From contig NZ_LJCO01000014.1 of assembly GCF_001399675.1 (NCBI RefSeq), positions 1 to 64,000 of the forward strand: a DNA stretch of 64,000 nucleotides, read 5' to 3'. The DNA is from Paenalicyclobacillus ferrooxydans. GTDB lineage: Bacteria; Bacillota; Bacilli; Alicyclobacillales; Alicyclobacillaceae. A model generated the notes under the pieces. It was not told the origin of the DNA. It made no database searches and saw only the letters and a list, made by a program, of their open reading frames with translations. Of the stretch, positions 1 to 7,591 are shown in pieces (within the stretch, counting starts at the first letter, position 1; each line of letters starts with the position of its first letter). The position numbers were made by a program, and so were the translations under genes.

Positions 1-460
1 GTAATTTGACACCAGCATGGGTCGGAAGATACAGGGCCCAAGGGTATTGGGACAAACACAGCGTTATGGTGGAAGAGTCGACTAGGTTAATGCGACCTAA
101 TTGCTTCGTGGCCTTTTTCAGTCCAATCCTGCGAACAAGTTGCGCAATGCAGTGTTGAAGAACAGCGTCTAAAAATGGCTGTTCCAAATGACGCAGCTTT
201 CGTGACAACTGTGATGCACTGATGGACTGAATTCCGATTTCCGACTGGAGTTCCTTTGTCTCATTCAACTTACGGCTGAGTGATGTCAGTGACGAAATCT
301 GATTGACCTGGGCAAAGAGCAGTAGTTGAGTGAGCTTGATAGAATCCAGCTTTTTTGTGTACTTGTCCAGGTGTAGTAACTGAATTTGTTTCAACATTAA
401 TTTCGTATCTAGAGAAACTAGGTATTCCGCCAAAGTGGATTTCATGATACCCTTATTCAT
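1..460 (-). CDS. IS4-family transposase, N-terminal part (cut by window edge)
   Basis: Reading the minus strand from an ATG at 460 gives 153 codons open to the window edge, so the gene is incomplete. An AAGGA ribosome site sits about 8 bases before the ATG. The N-terminal half is Leu/Gln-rich with a helical helix-turn-helix look, followed near residues 126-131 by NLVDSST. That block resembles the first catalytic Asp (residue 128) of the DDE domain in IS4-family transposases with a DUF4372-like N-terminus. The rest of the catalytic domain lies outside the window. Whether the element is intact cannot be judged. Its outer end should lie between 460 and about 600. Confidence 0.75.
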   Translation of the reverse strand, partial: MNKGIMKSTLAEYLVSLDTKLMLKQIQLLHLDKYTKKLDSIKLTQLLLFAQVNQISSLTSLSRKLNETKELQSEIGIQSISASQLSRKLRHLEQPFLDAVLQHCIAQLVRRIGLKKATKQLGRINLVDSSTITLCLSQYPWALYLPTHAGVKL

Positions 461-575
461 GCTTGGGTTCCTTAGATTAGATTTGGACAGGGCTACCTGT
501 ACATCTATTCTAAGGAATCTTTATATGTATAGGGGTTACAGAATCATGAATCTTCATAAGGTTTAAAATATTTAA

Positions 576-601
576 TTTGTCAACGGGTACCCGTTGACAA
601 A
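576..601. repeat. 26-bp perfect palindrome
   Basis: Thirteen bases (TTTGTCAACGGGT) are followed directly by their exact reverse complement, with no spacer. It lies upstream of the transposase start and just before the 135-bp repeats. It could be an operator, a cruciform site or part of the insertion-sequence end. The sequence alone does not decide. Confidence 0.7.
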
Positions 602-634
602 CCACTAAAAAGTTAATGCAACGCTAGTGGGTCG

Positions 635-885
635 CAGCGACTTAGCCTGCCCGATGAGCCTTGAGTGGCCTAGGCTTAGTCGGCGACACCGACTTAAACC
701 GCAAAAATTGAGGAGTTAAGTCGCTGAGAGCGACTTAACGGATCCCCAAACCCCCACCTAAGTCGGTCACAGCGACTTAGCCTGCCTGATTGGGCCCCAG
801 TTGCCCGGGCTTAGTCGGCGACACCGACTTAAACCGCAAAAATTGAGGAGTTAAGTCGCTCGGAGCGACTTAACGGATCGCCAAA
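635..885. repeat. Two tandem copies of a 135-bp hairpin repeat
   Basis: The second copy starts 135 bases after the first. The 3' half is nearly identical between copies, while a central stretch (about 652-675 versus 787-810) has diverged. Each copy carries an AGTCGG/CCGACT hairpin (near 679-693 and 814-828). Each also has a perfect 10-bp stem, TTAAGTCGCT pairing with AGCGACTTAA, at 716-738 and 851-873. The 3-base loops differ (GAG and CGG). A related TAAGTCG/CGACTTA dyad occurs at 43356-43374 before a LysR gene. Confidence 0.85.
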
Positions 886-918
886 AACTCAAAACACAAC
901 TGCTAAAGGACCGTTGAC

Positions 919-940
919 GCCCCCAATAAACGGGGGCTTT
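919..940. terminator. Terminator-like GC hairpin
   Basis: GCCCCC and GGGGGC pair around a 7-base AT-rich loop and are followed by TTT on the plus strand. It sits just past the stop of the minus-strand gene at 963-1583, where a terminator is expected. The T-run is short, so function is moderate in confidence. Confidence 0.5.
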
Positions 941-962
941 GTCAGCAATCTGAGTCCTCGTT

Positions 963-1583
963 TTATACGGGGCCTTGTTTTGCCCTTTTCTTCATCAGCG
1001 GCGCTATGTTCTGTTTGTATGGCGAGAATCCCATTGCAAGCATACGCATCACGCGGAGTTCGTTTTGCCGCCGTTCGATTTCCGTTGTTTGCTCGTTATA
1101 CTCCTCATTCAGGTCTGGCAGGCCGCGGGCCCACTCATAGAGTTTCTTGTTTGCAAGAAGAATTGACCCCACCCGATCCCCGGAGTAGTGCAGTTTTCTA
1201 ATCGTAGGGTAGTTGGGTACCGACCCCGTGTCTCCCACAAGTGCATGGGGCGCATCGAGTGCATCCAGTTCATCCATGTGAAACTCATGCGGCATATCCG
1301 GCAGATCGACATTGGCGTCAAACATCACGTACGTTTCGGCGATGCGGCTCTGAACGTGCCCAGAACAACAGTTTCTCGTAAGGTATCCTTTGAAGTTCAG
1401 GATGAAGATGGCAGGCAGAATCAGTTCATCAAGCTCTATCACCTGTCCTAGACAATCAGCCGTGGGACAAGGGATCGCATGTGGCTGTTCTTCCCCTTCA
1501 ACTGACCCTCCCACGGATTCCTTGGCAATTTGAGCAGCGATTTCTGGCTTAAACACTGAAAAGCAAGATAGACAGGCGTGCAT
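963..1583 (-). CDS. Hypothetical protein with Cys-rich N-terminus
   Basis: This 206-residue protein starts at an ATG with a good AGGAGG ribosome site about 10 bases upstream. It has CLSC near residue 4 and CPTADC near residue 39, a possible zinc ribbon. These are followed by a DELILPAIFILNFKGYLTR segment and NCCSGH near residue 71. The latter resembles a short block found in uncharacterised proteins of Bacillus and their phages. The rest is acidic, with a charged C-terminal helix. There are no membrane segments. Its neighbours (a transposase and a metal transporter) give no functional clue. Function unknown. Confidence 0.7.
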   Translation of the reverse strand: MHACLSCFSVFKPEIAAQIAKESVGGSVEGEEQPHAIPCPTADCLGQVIELDELILPAIFILNFKGYLTRNCCSGHVQSRIAETYVMFDANVDLPDMPHEFHMDELDALDAPHALVGDTGSVPNYPTIRKLHYSGDRVGSILLANKKLYEWARGLPDLNEEYNEQTTEIERRQNELRVMRMLAMGFSPYKQNIAPLMKKRAKQGPV

Positions 1584-1776
1584 GTTGTGAATTCCTCCTA
1601 TGTAGTCGCGCCCATCCGGCGCAATGCGTCGCCCATCTATTCTACAAGAAAAATGAGCGACAGGATCCTTGACCGATTCCGTGTCGATTTCGTGAAGTGG
1701 GCTTGAGCATGTGTCCTAATGCATAGAGATCAAGTGTGGTCTCAGAAATACCACAATTCCAGAGGAGGTGTAGTCC

Positions 1777-1887
1777 GTGGAACATTTTCGTGAGCACTGT
1801 GGTTTGCCGCACGCCATCACTCATCGACCGGTCGATCCGGTTGCTCGCCCGAAACCGAGCAACAAATCGTCGGATCGGAAACAGTGA
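1777..1887 (+). CDS. Possible 36-residue His-rich leader peptide
   Basis: A GTG at 1777 lies 6 bases after a near-perfect GAGGAGGTG ribosome site. The frame runs 36 codons to a TGA at 1885-1887. That stop overlaps the GTG start of the ZIP transporter (GTGA at 1884-1887), an arrangement typical of translational coupling. The peptide contains four His and one Cys, concentrated in its first 20 residues. The transporter's own start has only a weak ribosome site, so translation of this mini-ORF may feed it. The ORF is too short to support by codon statistics. Confidence 0.4.
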   Translation: MEHFREHCGLPHAITHRPVDPVARPKPSNKSSDRKQ

Positions 1888-2732
1888 CGGAACTGTCCAT
1901 GGAGCAGTGGGGGCCCATTCTTGTCGGTCTGCTGGCTGCAGCCTCGATCGTTATCGGTGCACACATTACACTAAAGCCTGCGAAGGACACAAAGCAAGGT
2001 GTCACACTGAGTCGAGTTTTCGGATTTGGCACAGGTGCCTTTTTCTCTGCCGTTTGCCTCGACTTCCTTCCGGACGCATGGTCAGGTAACGGCACCAAGG
2101 CATCGCTGTGGATCTTCATTGGAGCTCTGGTCATGTGGGTCGCGACACACGTTTCGGACGGTCTGTTTGAACGCGAACAACACCAGGCTATCGCAGCATC
2201 AACTGAGGCTGATTACCTCAACTCAGAAGGCTTACGTGACAGTATTCCCGTACCAAACATGAATCTTAGATTCACGCGCGTGAGTGCCATCGTGTTAGCC
2301 GCAGCTCTGTCCTTTCACACATTTTTGGAGGGTGCTGCCGTATCTCTAGCCTTTCATCACTTTGGCTTTGCAACCGTCGGATTTTCATTGGCGATTATTC
2401 TTCACAAGCTGCCTGAGGGCGTACTTTGGGGACTTGCACTTGCTACTGTGTTTCCACGCGATCTGTCAAAGATAAAACAGATTCTGCTGGTACCTGCCAT
2501 CTGCACAATCATTGGCGTATTATCCGGGATCTTTCTCGCTAACAAAGCATCCTCAGGGGTCATCAATGTTGCAACGGGTTTTGTTGCTGGTGCCATGCTG
2601 TACATTGCCTTTGCCGAACTTCTGCCGGCTCTTCGTGAATCGACGCATCCCGGCTTAACACGTCGTTGGTTCCTAGGCGGGGTGATTGTCATGTTCATCT
2701 TAAACAGCCTGGCCAACATATTTGCAGGCTAG
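1884..2732 (+). CDS. ZIP-family divalent metal transporter
   Basis: This membrane protein of 282 residues is likely to import zinc or a related metal ion. About eight hydrophobic segments are visible, with a charged loop near residues 95-130. Helix IV carries HTFLEG (His145, Glu149) and helix V carries HKLPEG (His174, Glu178), the paired metal-binding motifs of ZIP proteins. The length fits the ZupT/GufA branch. The GTG at 1884 overlaps the stop of the upstream mini-ORF. An internal ATG at 1899 is an alternative start. A strong hairpin follows the stop codon. No metal regulator gene is adjacent. Confidence 0.85.
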   Translation: MTELSMEQWGPILVGLLAAASIVIGAHITLKPAKDTKQGVTLSRVFGFGTGAFFSAVCLDFLPDAWSGNGTKASLWIFIGALVMWVATHVSDGLFEREQHQAIAASTEADYLNSEGLRDSIPVPNMNLRFTRVSAIVLAAALSFHTFLEGAAVSLAFHHFGFATVGFSLAIILHKLPEGVLWGLALATVFPRDLSKIKQILLVPAICTIIGVLSGIFLANKASSGVINVATGFVAGAMLYIAFAELLPALRESTHPGLTRRWFLGGVIVMFILNSLANIFAG

Positions 2733-2739
2733 ACGACAA

Positions 2740-2762
2740 TTGGCGTGCCGGGGGGCACGCCA
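2740..2762 (+). terminator. Rho-independent-like terminator after the ZIP gene
   Basis: TTGGCGTGCC pairs with GGCACGCCAA around a 4-G loop, starting 8 bases after the stop codon. The downstream T-run is weak on the plus strand. The hairpin lies between convergent genes and could serve both. Confidence 0.6.
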
Positions 2763-2818
2763 AATCCGTTTCGTATCGTCGATAAATCACAAACCGTTCG
2801 CCTTCTGTAGATGAAACC

Positions 2819-2892
2819 AACTGGTTGAATCCGATTGGTTGAATCCGATTGGTTGAATCCGATTGGTTGAAACCAACTGGATGAATCCAACC
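2819..2892. repeat. 14-bp tandem minisatellite, five units
   Basis: Units related to ATTGGTTGAATCCG follow one another with a 14-base period. Three central units are identical and the outer ones carry a few changes (ACTGG.., AACCA). The array lies between the ZIP terminator and the 3' end of the signal peptidase gene. The period is not a multiple of three and no gene covers it. Confidence 0.85.
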
Positions 2893-2915
2893 GTTTGACA
2901 CACGTACTCATCCGC

Positions 2916-3473
2916 TTAGGTAGACAAGCTTTGCGAAATTGGTCCAATATTGGCGATCGGACCGATAATCATGTCAGCTTCACCCACAATTGCCGAGCGT
3001 GCCACATACTTATGCACCCAATAACGACTATCCAACGAAACGGGGCGATTATCCCCCAACATAAAGTAATGTCCTTGAGGTACATGATACGTCCCTAACT
3101 TGGTCCCGTTGTAAGTGGCAATATCCGGATTCGATTCGTTCAGCTTATGTCCGTTGATGTATACCGCATGAGCGGTAACCTTGACTGTATCGCCAGGAAG
3201 GCCGATAACCCGTTTCACGAACAGCTCCTTGGGATTGTCAGGAAAGTGAAAAACAACGACTTCCCCGCGAAAGATTTTCTGACCAAACTCGGTCTCCAGT
3301 TTATTGACGACAATGTACACATGGTGCCTTGACGTGGCGGGAATTGTTGGATACATGGACGAGGATGGCACCATGGCAACACTCGCGACCCAGGTCTTCA
3401 ATCCAAACGCGACCACAAAACCAATTGCAATGGGAACAGCCCAATCTTTCAACCAACGGAGCCCTTGTTTCAA
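2916..3473 (-). CDS. lepB: Signal peptidase I
   Basis: This membrane-anchored serine protease removes Sec/Tat signal peptides from secreted proteins. The 185-residue length fits the short Gram-positive SipS type. One N-terminal membrane segment (about residues 12-30) is followed by VPSSSM, with catalytic Ser39. FVKRVIGLPGD follows with the general base Lys87, and then the late GDNRPVSLDSRYW box. The start is a TTG at 3473 preceded by GGGAGG at proper spacing; no better start exists. It is followed upstream by ctaA in the same direction, with a gap of about 50 bases. Confidence 0.93.
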   Translation of the reverse strand: MKQGLRWLKDWAVPIAIGFVVAFGLKTWVASVAMVPSSSMYPTIPATSRHHVYIVVNKLETEFGQKIFRGEVVVFHFPDNPKELFVKRVIGLPGDTVKVTAHAVYINGHKLNESNPDIATYNGTKLGTYHVPQGHYFMLGDNRPVSLDSRYWVHKYVARSAIVGEADMIIGPIANIGPISQSLST

Positions 3474-3520
3474 ATCAATAACCCTCCCAGAGGTTAAGTT
3501 TGTGTTCTGGGTTCAGACAC

Positions 3521-4525
3521 TTACTTCCCACCGATGTTCGACATAGGAAATGCCTGTTGATTCCTGAGCGGCTTCGGGAGGCGTGCCTGTGAGGCCGGGA
3601 AGGTTTGCAGTCCAAGATATGACAGCGCGCCAAATAATACGGTGATAAAACTCACGTGCAGCAGAAACGCCCACAGAACCACATGTGTCCATACCAATCC
3701 CGCACCACTGAACGCGACCAAAATGGTGAACACGAGCGCTACAAAGCTGCCCACGTACAAATCCCGGTGTTCTTTGCGCATACGGGCCGCCATCACGAAT
3801 AAATACACAACAAGAGCTGCCAGTCCAATGGCAACGGTGCGGTGGATAATGTCTACCACAAAGGCGGATCCAGAATGTACTTCTGTTGGAAATGGCCAAC
3901 CACGGAAAGATGACCCATCACCGGTACTCGATACGTAAGCCCCAAAGTACATCGCACCATACATGTAAACTAAGGTAAACCACACCGCACGAGTGAACGA
4001 TGTCTTTTCAACGCGTCGACGAATCAACTCACCGCGTTCTGCTCCGCCTTGTACTTGTCGACCAATCTGCCGAAGTACAACCACAAGGAGCAACAGCCCT
4101 ACGAAAGCTAGCAATGAGCAGCCAAAGTGAAACGCCAGGAACCAGGCTGGATCGCCGTAAATGACCCCAAGTGCGCCCAATGCCGCCTGAACAAACACAA
4201 ATCCAACTGCGATGCCAACTGTTGCTTTGACCTCTGTCCAAGAACGATAGATTACCCAGGCAAACGCAGACGTCACCAGCAACAACACTGTCACCACACC
4301 GACCAGTGCTCTATGAGTAAATTCAATCAGAGTCTGGAGTCCCCACACATGCGGGATGACAGCGCCGTTGCAGAGCGGCCAATCATGCCCGCATCCAAGT
4401 GCAGAACCCGTCTCTGTATCCACAAAACCTATGATATTCACTGCAAACAATCCAATGAGTGTCAGAATCGCCAATGCATACGTAACCCGGTACAATGTTC
4501 GTGATTGATATTTGATGGTATTCAC
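3521..4525 (-). CDS. ctaA: Haem A synthase
   Basis: This integral membrane enzyme hydroxylates the C8 methyl of haem O to give haem A for the aa3-type cytochrome oxidase. The 334-residue protein shows eight hydrophobic segments. The Bacillus-type conserved cysteine pair lies in the first extracellular loop (LGCGHDWPLC, Cys45 and Cys52). Haem-liganding His residues sit in helices, for example EFTHRALVG near residue 70 and IIHRT and WTHVVLWAFLLH further on. The ATG at 4525 has an AGGAAGGGTG ribosome site. No ctaB or oxidase genes are adjacent in this window. Confidence 0.92.
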   Translation of the reverse strand: MNTIKYQSRTLYRVTYALAILTLIGLFAVNIIGFVDTETGSALGCGHDWPLCNGAVIPHVWGLQTLIEFTHRALVGVVTVLLLVTSAFAWVIYRSWTEVKATVGIAVGFVFVQAALGALGVIYGDPAWFLAFHFGCSLLAFVGLLLLVVVLRQIGRQVQGGAERGELIRRRVEKTSFTRAVWFTLVYMYGAMYFGAYVSSTGDGSSFRGWPFPTEVHSGSAFVVDIIHRTVAIGLAALVVYLFVMAARMRKEHRDLYVGSFVALVFTILVAFSGAGLVWTHVVLWAFLLHVSFITVLFGALSYLGLQTFPASQARLPKPLRNQQAFPMSNIGGK

Positions 4526-4761
4526 CCTTCCTCGTCGCTTTTTTCTCGCTCTCAGATCTCTTTTATTTTTTTTGAGAAACCATAAACCATATCACACGGC
4601 GTGAGGTTCAAGCCCACCCTGTCGATAACTCTTCTATAGTAACAGACCGGAAAAGGATCTGTTGAGTTCAAAGTTTAGTTGAAAAATATTTCGACCATCT
4701 TTAAATATCCATCCTCTAGCAAGGAATCCACGAAATTGATTTCATTGCTGGTAGAGGAAAC

Positions 4762-4791
4762 AAAAAAACCGGGCACCCTCGCCCGGCTTTT
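4762..4791 (-). terminator. Rho-independent terminator of hmp
   Basis: On the minus strand GCCGGGC pairs with GCCCGGT around GAGGGT, followed by seven T residues. It lies about 50 bases past the hmp stop codon. Confidence 0.85.
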
Positions 4792-4832
4792 CCAATCAAA
4801 TATCCAATCAAATATCCAATCAAATATCCAAA
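4790..4832. repeat. 12-bp tandem repeat between hmp and its terminator
   Basis: ATCCAATCAAAT is repeated three times plus a partial copy. It sits between the hmp stop codon and its terminator, so it would be in the 3' untranslated region of the mRNA. Confidence 0.8.
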
Positions 4833-4839
4833 TGTGGGT

Positions 4840-6144
4840 TCAGTTTTCGGACTCGATATCACCAAATGATCCGAAGAACTCATAGTGAACTTTTTCCGCA
4901 GGAATCCCCCACTGTTTCAGTGCCTTGTTCACGGCCTTCATAAATGGCGTTGGTCCGCAGAAATAAAAGTCTGCATCTTTGGGAAGGTTCTCTTTGATCC
5001 ACTCCAGTGTAATGAACCCGTCTTTCACAAAGGCTTGTTCTTGTATATCCTGTGCTGACGGCTTCTCATAGATGACGAAAGAACGAACGTTCACCGCTTG
5101 TTTTGCGATTTCCTGAACATGGTTCTTAAACGCGTGAACGTTTCCGCTGAGGGCTGCGTGCACAAACGAGACTTCGCGCTTTGACTGTTCGGCAACAAGG
5201 GTGTTTAACATGCTGATGAGCGGCGTTAGGCCGACTCCCCCGCTGATCAGCGCAACCGGTGTATCCGCGGCCATATCGAGGTAAAAGTCACCTGCAGGAG
5301 CCGTAATGGGTAGAACGTCCCCTTCTTCAAGTTGGGAGTGCAGGTAACTCGATACAATCCCCGCTGGAATGTCTGAATTTGGGGCATCCTCCCGCTTTAC
5401 ACTGATTCGGTAATACCCTGTCCCTGGTCTGTCAGATAGGCTGTATTGTCGCAAGTGTGTATAAGGTTGGCCCTCAACATCCAACTTAACGGTGATGTAT
5501 TGGCCAGGCAGGAAATCTGGTATCGAACCCTGATCTTCCGGTTTCAGGTAAAACGATGTAATCACGTCGCTCTCTTTTACTTTTCTATCCACGACAAAAT
5601 TCCGGAATCCGTTCCACCCAGCAGGTTGCAACTCGGTATCGCGGTAGAGTGTTTCCTCCATGCGGATGAGTGCATCCGCAATGACACCGTATGCTTCTGC
5701 CCAGGCATCAATAATTTCGTCTGTGGCCGCGTTGCCAAGCACTTCTTGAATCGCGCCCAACAGGTTCTCGCCAACAATCGGGTATTGGTCAGGTTTAATC
5801 TGCAGGCTTCGATGTTTCTGCGCGATCCGTTCCAAGGCCGGGAGGATAGTCGTCATATCCTCAAGATGCGCAGCTGCTGCGTATACTGCGGCCGCAAGAG
5901 CTCTGGGCTGTCGCCCGGTAATCTGGTGGGTTTGATTAAAGATGTTTTTTAACTCTGGGTGGTTGGCAAACATTCTCTGGTAAAAATGTGTGGTGATAGC
6001 CTCTGCGTGTTCTGCAACCACTGGGAGTGTCGCGTTGATGATATCGAGTTTTTTAGCGTCAATGGGTTTCAGTTTTCGTGCGATTTCTTCCATTTCCAGA
6101 CGGTTCAACTGAAGACTTTGGAATGGTGTCGTCGTTGATGTCAT
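4840..6144 (-). CDS. hmp: Flavohaemoprotein (nitric oxide dioxygenase)
   Basis: This cytosolic enzyme oxidises nitric oxide to nitrate using oxygen and NAD(P)H. The order is a globin domain (about residues 15-150, with the proximal His in AQKHRSLQIKPDQYPIVG), an FAD-binding ferredoxin-reductase domain with RQYSLSD, and an NAD domain with SGGVGLTPL and YFCGPTPFM. I place the start at the ATG at 6144 (434 residues), preceded by AAGGAAG at good spacing. The frame is open to 6240, but that extra part is made of 21-bp repeats and would add an unusual N-terminal tail. A terminator follows. Regulation by nitrosative stress is expected for the family. Confidence 0.93.
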   Translation of the reverse strand: MTSTTTPFQSLQLNRLEMEEIARKLKPIDAKKLDIINATLPVVAEHAEAITTHFYQRMFANHPELKNIFNQTHQITGRQPRALAAAVYAAAAHLEDMTTILPALERIAQKHRSLQIKPDQYPIVGENLLGAIQEVLGNAATDEIIDAWAEAYGVIADALIRMEETLYRDTELQPAGWNGFRNFVVDRKVKESDVITSFYLKPEDQGSIPDFLPGQYITVKLDVEGQPYTHLRQYSLSDRPGTGYYRISVKREDAPNSDIPAGIVSSYLHSQLEEGDVLPITAPAGDFYLDMAADTPVALISGGVGLTPLISMLNTLVAEQSKREVSFVHAALSGNVHAFKNHVQEIAKQAVNVRSFVIYEKPSAQDIQEQAFVKDGFITLEWIKENLPKDADFYFCGPTPFMKAVNKALKQWGIPAEKVHYEFFGSFGDIESEN

Positions 6145-6581
6145 GATTCGCCACTTCCTTTCTGTAGTACGGAACAACCTCCCTGCAGTGCGGCACAACG
6201 TCTCTGAAGTACCCAACAACGTCGAGTTGCTCATATTCATTTGCTACGCCTGATGATCCATACCCTTACAGGTATTTGGAACTTCAACACAGATTTTTAG
6301 TGATTTGCGCATAAGATCACAGACCAAAAGAGACTATTTTCAAAAGTTCACTCACCACATGGAATAGTACAAAAGAACTATGATGTACAAAAAGGCGGCT
6401 ACAGAGAGAGGTGATGAAAGCTTGGCAGAGGAGCAACAATGACATTCTCTTATCTCTGCTGATATTATAAAAATTTGAGATTGCGCCATACTGATATGAG
6501 AGACCGTGTTAGACGAACAGGGCTGGTTCCTCATGCAGCAGCCAGCCCAAAGATATTCACGGTATGAAGGTGGGTTACTTG
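6145..6581. other. Divergent promoter region of hmp and prsW
   Basis: The hmp-proximal part carries three 21-bp direct repeats (6162-6224). The remainder is AT-rich (for example 6360-6400 and 6455-6480) and should hold both promoters. I cannot assign firm -35/-10 boxes. No other gene is seen. Confidence 0.6.
6162..6224. repeat. Three 21-bp direct repeats upstream of hmp
   Basis: Units at 6162-6182, 6183-6203 and 6204-6224 share CTGnAGTnC and nnnACAACnTC with exact 21-base spacing, two helical turns. They end about 18 bases before the chosen hmp ATG. They could be a regulator array in the leader or, if the upstream ATG at 6240 is used, a 7-residue protein repeat. Confidence 0.75.
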
Positions 6582-7466
6582 ATGCCACAAAGTGGTACGC
6601 AGGAAAGTTCCGAATCCGTCCATACGGAATCGAAAACGTCCAGCAAAAGCATCGGCTGGCACTTGTTACGTGTTCTACGATCGCGTTTTTATTGGGGTAT
6701 CTTAGTCTTTGCCATTATCCCAATACTCCTTGAAACACTGGGTATCAACGTTGTCTCTGGGATGCTGGTGTACTTTTCCGTCTTCTGGTTCTTTATATTT
6801 CGTTCCCTGGTTAAGACGACCCCGTTACGCCGGACTATCATCGCTGATATCCTTGCGTACTTATTTACAGCAATCATCGGTACAGCCGTTGCATTTTACG
6901 TGGAAAATTTCTGGGTGTCCATCGGTGCAGGACCCTTATTACAGTCTCATATTCTCTCGATCACAATTCCAACGTATGTCGTTGTGGTTGGTCTGACAGA
7001 GGAATTCGCAAAGCAGATCGTCGTTCTGCTCGGTGTAGTGTACGTCCGCGTGCGGCATAAACGGATCAAACCGTTTGACTTCATGATGATGGGTATCAGT
7101 TCGGGGCTCGGATTTTCGGCGGTGGAAAATGTCTCATACGTACAAAAGGGGTTGATGAACGAGGTTGTCCATCACACGGTCGGACTTGGTTTGGTTACAG
7201 CACTCAGTCGGGCACTGTATACCCCTTTCTTGCATGCTGTCTTTGCCGGCATCGTAGCTTACGGACTCGGACTCGCAGCAGAGAAAGGCCGCGAGGCGTG
7301 GTGGATTGCTGTCGCGATGTGGCTGCTTGCTGCATGTTTCCACGGGCTTTATGACGCCACCGTTGGCATCGATGTAACCTGGGCACTCATCGATGTCGCC
7401 ATTGCGTATTTTGTCTTTCTCGCATTCCTACTTCGTGAAAAAACATTTCGCGAAAAAAGCGAATGA
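6582..7466 (+). CDS. prsW: PrsW-family intramembrane protease
   Basis: This polytopic membrane protein of about 294 residues belongs to the glutamic-type intramembrane protease family. PrsW in B. subtilis makes the first cut in the anti-sigma factor RsiW. The family motifs are present: TEEFAKQ (double Glu plus Lys), GFSAVENVSY, HAVFAGIVAYGLG and CFHGLYDA, spread over about eight membrane segments. The ATG at 6582 has AAGGTGG at suitable spacing; an in-frame ATG at 6564 is less well placed. No sigma or anti-sigma gene is adjacent, so the substrate is unknown. Confidence 0.85.
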   Translation: MPQSGTQESSESVHTESKTSSKSIGWHLLRVLRSRFYWGILVFAIIPILLETLGINVVSGMLVYFSVFWFFIFRSLVKTTPLRRTIIADILAYLFTAIIGTAVAFYVENFWVSIGAGPLLQSHILSITIPTYVVVVGLTEEFAKQIVVLLGVVYVRVRHKRIKPFDFMMMGISSGLGFSAVENVSYVQKGLMNEVVHHTVGLGLVTALSRALYTPFLHAVFAGIVAYGLGLAAEKGREAWWIAVAMWLLAACFHGLYDATVGIDVTWALIDVAIAYFVFLAFLLREKTFREKSE

Positions 7467-7520
7467 CTGGTCGGACACCAAGTGCATGGGTCGGTGATCC
7501 CGTAATTTTGCGTTTGTATT

Positions 7521-7568
7521 GACTCCCGTCTAAAATGGCTCTTACTCAAGCAGCCTTTGACGGGAGTC
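7521..7568. terminator. Long hairpin between convergent genes
   Basis: GACTCCCGTC pairs with GACGGGAGTC, and inside it GGCT pairs with AGCC. The structure lies between the stop codons of prsW (plus) and the hydrolase (minus). It lacks a long T-run, so it may be a bidirectional terminator or another RNA structure. Confidence 0.5.
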
Positions 7569-7591
7569 CGCCCTGCCCCGCTTCAAGGATC

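Larger units (their letters stand above)
461..962. other. Gene-free interval beside the transposase
   Basis: These 500 bases hold the upstream flank of the transposase, a perfect 26-bp palindrome (576-601), two copies of a 135-bp hairpin-rich repeat (635-885) and a GC-rich terminator-like hairpin (919-940). I see no protein-coding signal. The insertion sequence end should be here, but I could not fix its terminal repeat because the other end is not in the window. Confidence 0.6.
4526..4839. other. Intergenic region between hmp and ctaA
   Basis: It holds the ctaA promoter area on the minus strand (AT-rich around 4555-4600), the hmp terminator (4762-4791) and a 12-bp tandem repeat (4790-4832). 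No gene is seen. Confidence 0.6.

Noticed and set aside
2695-2947. Short minus-strand ORFs with repeated GFNQ/STNRIQP motifs
   Set aside because: They are translations of the 14-bp tandem array and are not supported by a ribosome site or by conservation of frame.
5446-5952. 168-codon ORF on the plus strand inside hmp
   Set aside because: It is antisense to a well-supported flavohaemoprotein gene, has no ribosome site of note and shows no recognisable protein features.
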